DNA from: UBA5976 sp037137575
GTDB taxonomy: Bacteria; Actinomycetota; Actinomycetes; S36-B12; UBA5976
DNA: 6,715 nt
Assembly: GCA_037137575.1 (NCBI GenBank)
Contig: JBAXKB010000054.1
Span: 1-6,715 of the forward strand
Reading direction: 5' to 3'
In this document: positions 1 to 6,697 of the stretch, piece after piece
How positions within the stretch are numbered: the first letter of the stretch is position 1
Layout of the letters: each line of letters opens with the position of its first letter
Position numbers and translations under genes: made by a program
The notes under the pieces: generated by a model
The model's database searches: none
What the model was told of the DNA's origin: nothing
Seen by the model: only the letters and a program-made list of their open reading frames with translations

Positions 1-866
1 ACAATCCAGAACTCATTTTCGCCTGATGAAAGGCTAAGTGTAAGCACTCGGTTTCCGCCCTTGCCATCGTTACCAGTATCGCCAGTACAGCTGGCACAGC
101 CAGCACGATCTGACCAGTTGGTTTTACGAACGATGACGCCGATTGAAGCATTTTTGCTCATGTCGGTGAAAGTCAAATCTAGAACTTTACCGAATGAATC
201 TGATCCGTTGAAGTAGTTACCATTTGGATGGTTGCTTCCATTTGAGTAAACGAATACGTCCCAGTTCTTGTAGCTAGAGAACTTAGTAGCTGCTGGATCC
301 TGGTAGTGAATAACTACATGCTGGCTTGCTGGGTAAACAACGTCGAAATGTGGGGTACAAACGTTATTTGCATCACAGTCATAGTTTGGATCGGTACCAG
401 TTGATGTGTAAGCATCAGCTACACCGCCTGCAGTAACTGCATCGGCAAGGGATGAGTAGGACGCAGTTGTGTTGCCAAGGAACCATAGCTCTGTTGAGCC
501 AGAAGCATTCAATGCGATAGTGCGATCAGCTGCGCCGCCATTGTCTTTGTGATCCCAATCCGAACCGAACTTGAACAGACCGCCAAGTGAGTTCGAAGCC
601 GCATCCACAGAGAAAGTGAAAGTCTTGCCGTATGCGTCATTGCCATTTGGGTAGAAGTCGCCGTTAGCGCCAGCCCATAAATATAATTCAAGACCTTTTG
701 TGTCTGCGAATGTTGTCTTGCCATCAGATTGATAATGGAAAACAACTTGCTTTGTTGTTGCATCTGCCTTGGCTGGCGATGCCAGACCTGTTGACAAACC
801 AGCAACCATGAGTGTTGCAAGGATTGGCGCGAAGATTTTCCGAGCCATTGCCTTAGATGTAATCAC
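1..866 (-). CDS. Secreted protein with tandem CBM41 domains, probable pullulanase (3' end outside window)
   Basis: The reading frame is open from GTG at 866 to the window edge, giving 288 complete codons with no stop. The GTG is preferred because AGGAAG (878-873) lies 6 nt upstream; the in-frame ATG at 848 would be 24 nt away. Residues 1-34 form a Sec signal peptide: basic start, hydrophobic IFAPILATLMVAGLSTGLA, and cleavage after AKA34. Two repeated modules follow, about residues 40-140 (VVFHYQ start, LYLWAG, DR then ELWFLG) and 182-288 (VVIHYQ start, WDVFVYSNG, GVIVRK, NEFWI end). This spacing and these motifs match CBM41 (PUD), the alpha-glucan-binding module typical of secreted pullulanases. 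They are joined by a linker with Cys164 and Cys170. The catalytic part would lie beyond base 1, so pullulanase is an inference; a binding-only protein or another GH13 enzyme is possible. All 16 Phe codons are TTC, unlike the neighbouring amylase. Confidence 0.88.
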   Translation of the reverse strand, partial: MITSKAMARKIFAPILATLMVAGLSTGLASPAKADATTKQVVFHYQSDGKTTFADTKGLELYLWAGANGDFYPNGNDAYGKTFTFSVDAASNSLGGLFKFGSDWDHKDNGGAADRTIALNASGSTELWFLGNTTASYSSLADAVTAGGVADAYTSTGTDPNYDCDANNVCTPHFDVVYPASQHVVIHYQDPAATKFSSYKNWDVFVYSNGSNHPNGNYFNGSDSFGKVLDLTFTDMSKNASIGVIVRKTNWSDRAGCASCTGDTGNDGKGGNRVLTLSLSSGENEFWI

Positions 867-872
867 GATGTG

Positions 873-880
873 CTTCCTTT
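873..880 (-). promoter_or_regulatory. Ribosome binding site of the CBM41 gene
   Basis: AAAGGAAG on the minus strand, ending 6 nt before GTG at 866. It decides the start: the in-frame ATG at 848 has no comparable site at usual distance. Confidence 0.75.
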
Positions 881-900
881 CGTTCGTAATCGATGCAAAT

Positions 901-930
901 TGATTTGGCGCAGAACTCGCAAACCAATCA
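901..930 (-). promoter_or_regulatory. Possible leader hairpin upstream of the CBM41 gene
   Basis: On the minus strand the 30 bases begin TGATTGG and end CCAAATCA. Five base pairs close the ends (TGATT with AATCA), and an inner GCG/CGC stem carries a 7-base loop, with bulges between. It would sit in the untranslated leader about 20 nt before the ribosome binding site. No T run follows, so it is not an intrinsic terminator. The stem is short and interrupted, and a chance origin is quite possible. Confidence 0.25.
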
Positions 931-988
931 ACCGCACCCTCACTCTAAGCAGGAAACGATAGAAAAGTATTGAGAAATTAAAGGAATC

Positions 989-1017
989 TTTATAACAATT
1001 TGCGTGTAAGCGGTTTC
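989..1017 (-). promoter_or_regulatory. Putative promoter of the CBM41 gene
   Basis: Minus-strand TGTTATAAA (997-989) is an extended -10 element (TG-N-TATAAA). The hexamer 17 bp upstream, GAAACC (1017-1012), is a poor -35 and lies inside the nearest LacI-type operator. An extended -10 can compensate for a weak -35. The predicted transcript would start near 982 and carry a leader of roughly 115 nt. A repressor on the nearest operator would directly occlude polymerase. The start site is inferred only. Confidence 0.5.
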
Positions 1018-1018
1018 A
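1005..1018. promoter_or_regulatory. LacI-family operator, copy 1 (promoter-proximal)
   Basis: TGTAAGCGGTTTCA on the plus strand fits every fixed position of the LacI/CcpA-type pattern TGNAANCGNTTNCA. Its two 7-bp halves are symmetric at five positions. It overlaps the -35 region of the putative CBM41-gene promoter, a position suited to repression. Confidence 0.75.
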
Positions 1019-1024
1019 TAAATG

Positions 1025-1038
1025 TGTAAGCGGTTTCA
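1025..1038. promoter_or_regulatory. LacI-family operator, copy 2 (middle)
   Basis: Identical 14-bp site, starting 20 bp from copy 1. It shares one extra upstream base (G) with copy 1 and three extra downstream bases (CGA) with copy 3, so the copies may have arisen by local duplication. Confidence 0.75.
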
Positions 1039-1046
1039 CGATAACT

Positions 1047-1060
1047 TGTAAGCGGTTTCA
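1047..1060. promoter_or_regulatory. LacI-family operator, copy 3 (promoter-distal)
   Basis: Identical 14-bp site, starting 22 bp from copy 2 and 39 bp beyond the amylase stop codon. The 20- and 22-bp steps are close to two helical turns, so the three sites lie on about the same face of the DNA. Confidence 0.75.
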
Positions 1061-1104
1061 CGAATCCTGTTCACATTTTTTCGACAAAATTGTGTCCTGC
1101 GTCA

Positions 1105-3207
1105 CTACTTAATTTTTAGCGTCACAATTTTCGAATCAATTTTTTGGTCGTTAAATGTGACCACTTGGGCTTTGATCGAATACGTAGTGTTGCGCGCAAA
1201 TGAACTTCGTAGTGGGAAAACACGATAAACATTTTTTGCTGCGCCGTTTGAAGCCGAGCTAAATAACGGCGAATTGTCTGCGCCTAAAAATGTCCAAGTA
1301 CCTTTTAGTGTCTTTCGATAAAAATTGGTTTGCTTATACGAACCGTTTGTAACTCGGGCTTGCAAGTTGTACTGCGAAGTATCGGCTGGATTAAATTTCA
1401 CTGAATCGAGGGTTATCGAGACATCGCTTGGGGAAGTAACTGCTACATCGGATTTAAAAACTCCCCATGTGCCTGCAGGCAACTGCACGGTGGCGCCGCT
1501 TCCATTCTGAGTTAGGCTGCCACTACCCAAAGACTTGGTCCAGGTTGCATTACTAGATGCGACTTGAAAATTTTTCGTAATATCCACAGCGCTGGGATTG
1601 AATGCGCAAATAAATTCTGCGCCAGTTTGCAAATTTATCCGGCTGAAAATCAATACGCCATCTGATGCATACCGAATTATTTGTGGGCCATCACCAAAAG
1701 CGTTGTCGCTGGAGCGAAGCGCAGTTAAATCTCTTATCGAATTCTGTAATGGATTAGTGGTATCAAAGCTGCTACCAGCGCCAATAGCGGTGCCACCAAT
1801 GCGCGCATCAGTTTTCCATTGCGAAACCTGAGTTGGGAATAGATCTTGGCGCGCTTGCTGATCTCCTGCGCCCCCTAAACCAAATTCATCACCGTAATAA
1901 ACCGATGGGTTTCCACGCACTGTAAATAGCAAGGCATGCGCTAATGCGTCGCGACTTAGTTGCAGGCTCTTATTGTTGGTGATTCGCGTGATGAAAGACC
2001 CAACGCGGCCCATGTCGTGGTTGCCTAAAAATGTTACGAGCTGATTGGCATTGCTTTTTGCAGTTGTATAGACATCGTCATCGTTAAGCACTGAAACGAT
2101 TCCATTGGTTGAACCAGAATTAACGAAGTTAAGCATCTGATTTTGCATTGGAAAATCGAGAACTTCATTGAAGGACGCATTCTTGACCCAGTAGGAAGTT
2201 TGAGATTCATTAGTGTCATAAACCTCACCCCACATGGGGAAATTAGTTTTACCTTTTGCTAACGCAGCTTTTCGCATAGCAGGCAAGAATGCTCGCCAAA
2301 ATTCCTTGTTAACATGGCGCGCAGTATCGATTCGGAACCCATCAACATCGGTATTAACAATCCAGTCGGCGAAAATTTTGCTCATACCAGCAACAACAAC
2401 CGGTGATTCAGTGAAGAGATCATCCAATCCATAGAAATCGCCGTACAAACTTGATTCGCCTTGGAAAGTGCTGTTGCCTCGATTGTGGTAATTACGCACA
2501 TCATTAAGCCATGCGGGGCTTTTTGCATGTTCGTCTGCATTGTTCACCAGCGGTGGGTTCGGAAATGAAACTGTTGAGCTAAGTTCACTTAATTTTGGAA
2601 ATTTCGTTGTACCGGCAAGCTTGGCTGCGTCGAAAGCTTTTCCGTTCTTAGTTAAGTACGGTGAAAAATCGGTGTCGGAGTAACTCGAACCCCAAGAAGA
2701 ATAAATGACATCACCGGTATGGTTTGCCACTATGTCCAGAATTACACCGAGCCCTTGCGCATGAGCTGCAGACACGAAGTCTTTGAAATCTTGCATACTG
2801 CCAAGATGCGGATCAACCTGATCAAAGCCTGCGCCCCAATATCCGTGGTAGCCGGCGCTACTACCATCAGGAGAAACGGTTACCTGACGAACAACGGGGG
2901 TAACCCAAATTGCAGTAAAACCTAAATCCTTGATGTAAGAAATTTTGCTCGTAAGTCCAGCAAGATCGCCACCATGATAAAAACCTGTTGCTGATGGATT
3001 GAATCCAGATTTACTGGGTCCACCTGAAATGTAACCAGTGTCGTTGGTTGGATCGCCATTTGCAAAGCGATCGAGCATCACAAAATAAATCATTGGATGC
3101 TTTGACATTTGGAAAGCTGAAGAGTCTGCCGCGGCAGAAACACCACTCGTGGTGACGCAAAAAACCATTGACACAAAAGACATGAAGAGAACTAAAAATT
3201 TCCTCAT
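1105..3207 (-). CDS. Secreted GH13 alpha-amylase with C-terminal beta-sandwich module
   Basis: A 700-aa enzyme that should cleave internal alpha-1,4 bonds of starch or glycogen outside the cell. Residues 1-25 form a Sec signal peptide (MRKFLVLF start, cleavage near VSA25); no lipobox is present. The GH13 barrel spans about 37-500. Visible motifs are region I DIVANH (158-163), region V LDDLF (261-265), region II FRIDTARH with nucleophile Asp294, region III WGEVY with acid/base Glu328, and region IV GNHD with transition-state Asp398. All three catalytic residues are present. An all-beta domain C follows (about 505-587), then a Thr/Ser-rich join and a basic module at 592-700 that looks Ig-like but matches no binding module I can name. 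The start overlaps the stop of the upstream gene by 4 nt (ATGA), implying coupled translation; the nearest purine-rich GGGGGAA is 13 nt away. Exact subfamily and product pattern are not determinable by eye. Confidence 0.94.
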   Translation of the reverse strand: MRKFLVLFMSFVSMVFCVTTSGVSAAADSSAFQMSKHPMIYFVMLDRFANGDPTNDTGYISGGPSKSGFNPSATGFYHGGDLAGLTSKISYIKDLGFTAIWVTPVVRQVTVSPDGSSAGYHGYWGAGFDQVDPHLGSMQDFKDFVSAAHAQGLGVILDIVANHTGDVIYSSWGSSYSDTDFSPYLTKNGKAFDAAKLAGTTKFPKLSELSSTVSFPNPPLVNNADEHAKSPAWLNDVRNYHNRGNSTFQGESSLYGDFYGLDDLFTESPVVVAGMSKIFADWIVNTDVDGFRIDTARHVNKEFWRAFLPAMRKAALAKGKTNFPMWGEVYDTNESQTSYWVKNASFNEVLDFPMQNQMLNFVNSGSTNGIVSVLNDDDVYTTAKSNANQLVTFLGNHDMGRVGSFITRITNNKSLQLSRDALAHALLFTVRGNPSVYYGDEFGLGGAGDQQARQDLFPTQVSQWKTDARIGGTAIGAGSSFDTTNPLQNSIRDLTALRSSDNAFGDGPQIIRYASDGVLIFSRINLQTGAEFICAFNPSAVDITKNFQVASSNATWTKSLGSGSLTQNGSGATVQLPAGTWGVFKSDVAVTSPSDVSITLDSVKFNPADTSQYNLQARVTNGSYKQTNFYRKTLKGTWTFLGADNSPLFSSASNGAAKNVYRVFPLRSSFARNTTYSIKAQVVTFNDQKIDSKIVTLKIK
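3204..3207 (-). promoter_or_regulatory. ATGA stop-start overlap (translational coupling)
   Basis: The TGA of the cytoplasmic GH13 gene (3206-3204) and the ATG of the secreted amylase (3207-3205) share two bases. This makes the two genes co-transcribed and probably coupled in translation, which fits the weak ribosome binding site of the second gene. Confidence 0.85.
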
Positions 3208-5042
3208 GCTAATCGCCAGATTCCCCCACCTGCTGTGTCTATTTTGACCGTAACCGTTTTCCCGGATAACTGTGCATCAAAACCAAATAAATGTTCAAGT
3301 TCTTTGAATTCCCATGACGCACAATCAAACTTGATTTCGCCAACAGGTTCCCGCGCGATAACAGCAAGAATTCGCTCTTCTGCAGTTTCGCGTAAATACG
3401 CAATTGCATCATCTTGCATATGTACTATTCGCAGTCCACCAAAAGCTAACGCATCGCTACTAGCCTTCAATTCATTTAACGACTGGTAGGCAGCCAGTAG
3501 TTTGGTATCCCATTGCTCTTCAAACTGCCAGGGATGCGTAGTGCGTGAATCTTCTCCCCACAAACCTTCGGCTCCAAGTTCGTCACCAGCAAAAATCATT
3601 GGGGTCCCTGGGAAGGTTGCCATAAGCGTGGCCGCAGCAAACTGCCGATCTCGCGAGCCAACAATCGAACGAACCCGAGGTGAATCGTGGCTACTTAAAA
3701 GATTCCATGAGGACGAGTAACTACGCCAAGGCATACGAGATGCATACTGACGAATTACCCGAATCATTGATTCTGCTGACACTCGTGGGATTATGCCTTG
3801 TGGAATTTTCGCGTAATCGAGTTCATCAATGTTGGACATCTCAGGCGCAACTAACCACATAAGAGCGGGGTTACGAAATGCGGTGTAATTCATGTTCCCG
3901 TACCAACCGTCGCCGTCAAGGTCGGGTCCCGAATCATGATTGTGTTCACCAATCAAAATTTTGTCAGCACCTTCAAGTAACACTGCTTCGCGAGTCCAAC
4001 GCGCCACATCTTTAGTTAAATCAACATCGCCTAAACGGCCCGACATATTGGCGACGTCAACGCGCCAGCCATCTAAGTTATACGGAGCCCGCAACCATTT
4101 TCGAATAACACTGTCTGTACCAGTAATTAGTCTCTCGCGAAGAGCTAGCGATTCGTAATTAAATTTTGGAAGTGACTTAACACCAATCCATGACTCGTAC
4201 CCGTGCTCAAGTGCGTCATTAAAAATGTAGAAGTCGCGATATTTAGGATCGCCAGCAAGCGCGGCTTGGAACCATTCATGCGTATCACCAGAATGGTTAA
4301 GGGTGATATCGCCAATTACTTTCATGCCGCGAGCGTGAGCTGCTTCAACCAAGGCAATAAGAGCTTCGTTGCCACCAAGCAATGGGTCGACTTCGTCAAA
4401 ACTTCTGGCATCGTAACGGTGCAACGATGTGGCTGGGAAAATCGGCGTGAAATAAAGGCAATTAATGCCTAGCCCCTGAATGTAATCAAGTTTGTCGATT
4501 ACGCCCCAAAGATCGCCGCCGAAATATTCAAACGCAGTGTTCGAGCCGCGACCCTCTGGATGCTGGTCCCAAGTGCGAGGAATCGCCCACTGAGGCAGTT
4601 CGTACTCATGATCAGATTTAGCAAAGCGGTCAGGGAAAATTTGATAAATTACTGCTTTGCGCGCCCAGACAGGAATCGGGTTATGTGGAGTGATAACAAA
4701 ATCTGCCGCATCGTTAACATCATGGTCTACCCAACCAAGTTGAGTTAGCCAGCCATAACCGACATTGCCACCGCTGATAAACCAGCGGTAATTTGTGCGC
4801 GGATTGTGCACACGACAATCAGCCTCGTACCAGGTATCGCTATCGCCTGGAAATGGTGAAGCGATTTTTTTAGCTGGCGACGCCACAGGTTCGCCATCGC
4901 ATACCTGACGCAATGCCACAACAGTTGGATGCAAATCGTTAGGCACTCGCAAATACATCTTGACGGTTTCGCCAAGTTTTGGTTGCGGGTTACTTACGTA
5001 AAGGGCAGACCCATCGTGATGGATCAGATCAGTAATGCGCAC
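3204..5042 (-). CDS. Cytoplasmic GH13 neopullulanase/cyclomaltodextrinase-type enzyme
   Basis: A 612-aa protein with no signal peptide, expected to hydrolyse imported maltodextrins, cyclodextrins or pullulan fragments. GTG at 5042 is chosen as start because GAGGT (5054-5050) lies 7 nt upstream. Residues 1-118 form a beta-rich N-terminal domain of CBM34 type, which in this family helps dimerise and shape the active site. The barrel begins at VIYQIFPDRF (131-140). Region I is DITLNH (245-250), region V LPKFN (291-295), region II GWRVD with nucleophile Asp329, region III GEHNHD with acid/base Glu366, and region IV SSHD with Asp453. LPKFN corresponds to the MPKLN signature of the neopullulanase group (GH13_20). 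Region III is odd, since that group usually reads GE-x-WHD. A DLDGDGWYG loop follows at 374-382. A beta domain C covers about 535-612. Length is normal for the family. Alpha-glucosidase-like or maltogenic activity is an alternative. Confidence 0.92.
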   Translation of the reverse strand: MRITDLIHHDGSALYVSNPQPKLGETVKMYLRVPNDLHPTVVALRQVCDGEPVASPAKKIASPFPGDSDTWYEADCRVHNPRTNYRWFISGGNVGYGWLTQLGWVDHDVNDAADFVITPHNPIPVWARKAVIYQIFPDRFAKSDHEYELPQWAIPRTWDQHPEGRGSNTAFEYFGGDLWGVIDKLDYIQGLGINCLYFTPIFPATSLHRYDARSFDEVDPLLGGNEALIALVEAAHARGMKVIGDITLNHSGDTHEWFQAALAGDPKYRDFYIFNDALEHGYESWIGVKSLPKFNYESLALRERLITGTDSVIRKWLRAPYNLDGWRVDVANMSGRLGDVDLTKDVARWTREAVLLEGADKILIGEHNHDSGPDLDGDGWYGNMNYTAFRNPALMWLVAPEMSNIDELDYAKIPQGIIPRVSAESMIRVIRQYASRMPWRSYSSSWNLLSSHDSPRVRSIVGSRDRQFAAATLMATFPGTPMIFAGDELGAEGLWGEDSRTTHPWQFEEQWDTKLLAAYQSLNELKASSDALAFGGLRIVHMQDDAIAYLRETAEERILAVIAREPVGEIKFDCASWEFKELEHLFGFDAQLSGKTVTVKIDTAGGGIWRLA

Positions 5043-5049
5043 AGAAATT

Positions 5050-5054
5050 ACCTC
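5050..5054 (-). promoter_or_regulatory. Ribosome binding site of the cytoplasmic GH13 gene
   Basis: GAGGT on the minus strand, 7 nt before the GTG start at 5042. It supports this GTG as the start. The 47-bp gap to the preceding stop (5043-5089) has no convincing terminator or promoter, so co-transcription with the IPT/TIG gene is likely. Confidence 0.7.
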
Positions 5055-5089
5055 AAAGATTTAGTTGTCAAACCAAAGACAAACTCTGG

Positions 5090-6697
5090 CTACTTAGCGG
5101 CTATCTTAAGGGCTGCCTTACTCTTTGCCACTCCACCATCGGTTGTGATGCTAAAGATACCCTTTTTTGTAACAGGTGCATGCTTTGGCAACGTAAACAC
5201 CAATCGAGTTGATGTAGAGCCAGGTCGAACCCTAACGACAATGTTGCCAACCCTAACCACAGCGCCATTCAAGTTACGACCAGTTACAACAACAGTGCCC
5301 ACTCCACGTTTCTTGGAAGCACTCTGAGTGAAGGATCCGATAATAGGAGCTGGGGTAGAGATAGTGATCTGACGGGTGAGCGCACCACCTGGGGTTGTAA
5401 TTACTAAAGTTGTGCGACCAGGACCAAGTTGTGGAACTGTAACTTTGATCTGGGTATCAGTTGGACTTTCCGTGGTGCTAGCTAGAGCTCCACGAATGCG
5501 GACCTTAGCCCACGCCAAACCAGTGCCACGCATAACTAAGGTGCTACCGGGCTTTAGCGAAGTCGCGCTCATCCAGGTTACAACTGGTCCAGCAACAATT
5601 TCATAAACATCTTCAGAAGTAACAACTCCGCCTGCTGTTGTTAGCGTTATTGTTCCTGAAGTTACGCCATCAGGGACTACTACTGTGACTTGAGAATTTG
5701 TGATGACAGTTCGTGGATTTGTTAAGTCTGCCAGGACGGGCAGGTTATCTTCGTCTCCATCAAATGAAACCGACTGTAATCCACCAAGATTGGCCCCATT
5801 GATGGAAATGGTCGCACCAGAGCGGCCCATGAGGGAACCCAAGGAACTGATTTCCGGACCTGACGCAAGATTGAAGATATCTGTAGATGTAGCCGTACCA
5901 CCACTAGTGATAACAGTGATGTATCCAGTTGTTGCGGTATCAGGGACAGTGACCGAGATGCTGCTTCCATCATCGGCAATTACAGTATTGAAGTCAGTTA
6001 AATCAGCTTCGTTACCATTAAACGTCACCGATAAGATGCTGTCCAAATTTGTGCCATAGATTGTGATGACATCACCAGGAATTGCGCTTGTTGCACTAAG
6101 CGAATCAATACTTGGAATTGGAATAATGTCGAAGGTGTCATCGCTAACTACAAAGCCACTGAAAGTGGTGACCGTGATAGTTCCTGATGTAGCGTCGTTT
6201 GGCACTGCAACGGTTATTGAAGAGCCATCTGGATTAGCCACATAATTGACATCAGCAAGATCAACATTAACTGGCCCAAATGAGCCGTCGCCATCAAATG
6301 TAATTGAAGTTATATCTGTTAGCTGAGAACCATAAATTGTGATTACATCGCCAGCTTTACCACTTTGGTCACTGAGGCCATCAATTGTTGGCGGTTGTGC
6401 AACAATCGCAACTGAAGAGCTAGCAGTTGTCTGGTTGTCCCAAGTTACAACTACATCTGCAGTGCCAACAGGAATTCCATCAGGGACGATTACAAGAAGT
6501 GAACCGGAACTGCACTGGTTGAAATCAGGAGCCCAGACACCGGAACCATCTTGAGAATAAGATCCACAGTCAATTACTTCAGCAGGCAAACCGCCGATGG
6601 TCACGACTGGATTATTACCAAAGTCGGTTCCCAAGATTGTCACAACATCTCCACTTTGAACAGCCTGTGGGTCTAAGAGCGAGATGACAGGAATAGC
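5090..6697 (-). repeat. Six tandem IPT/TIG protein repeats
   Basis: Approximate module boundaries on the minus strand are 6697-6395, 6394-6113, 6112-5855, 5854-5585, 5584-5345 and 5344-5090. Modules 2-4 are most alike: each has F[D/N]G[D/N], then a DL[A/T][D/N] element, then a V-x-V-P strand. Module 1 carries two cysteines, about 18 residues apart. Modules 5 and 6 are shorter and lack the acidic insert. Confidence 0.8.

Larger units (their letters stand above)
1005..1060. repeat. Three tandem direct copies of a 14-bp operator
   Basis: Three perfect copies of TGTAAGCGGTTTCA, all in one orientation, separated by 6 and 8 bp of unlike sequence. They lie in the only long non-coding stretch of the window (867-1104). 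Apart from the operators, the promoter, the leader hairpin and a small palindrome at 1083-1096, that stretch shows nothing else recognisable. No Rho-independent terminator is visible, so read-through from the amylase gene is possible. Confidence 0.9.

Noticed and set aside
509..820. Minus-strand 103-codon frame
   Set aside because: It is another frame of the CBM41 gene, which has a signal peptide and two recognisable domains; the alternate product has no family features.
1005..1060. Short regularly spaced repeats as a CRISPR array or replication iterons
   Set aside because: Repeats are 14 bp with 6-8 bp between them, far too short for CRISPR spacers, and the sequence fits a LacI-type operator. 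No replication gene is nearby.
1083..1096. Near-palindrome GACAAAATTGTGTC as a terminator of the amylase gene
   Set aside because: The stem is AT-rich and short, and on the transcribed strand it is followed by an A run instead of a T run.
3249..3262. CGTAACCGTTTTCC as a fourth LacI-type operator ahead of the amylase
   Set aside because: Both outer positions mismatch the pattern, it lies within the coding end of the upstream GH13 gene, and a chance match is likely.
5066..5071. TTGACA in the 47-bp gap as a -35 of an internal promoter
   Set aside because: At 17-bp spacing the -10 would be ATTTCT, overlapping the start region beyond the Shine-Dalgarno sequence; no usable -10 is present.
4929..5327. 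Plus-strand open frame of 132 codons across the IPT/GH13 junction
   Set aside because: It runs antisense to two well-supported genes, has no recognisable domain and no good ribosome binding site.
5700..6059. Plus-strand open frame of 119 codons
   Set aside because: It is the reverse strand of the repetitive IPT/TIG coding sequence, whose composition leaves long stop-free antisense frames.
6641..6643. GTG as the true start of the IPT/TIG gene
   Set aside because: It falls within the first strand of a repeat, the frame stays open to the window edge with matching repeat sequence, and no signal peptide follows it.
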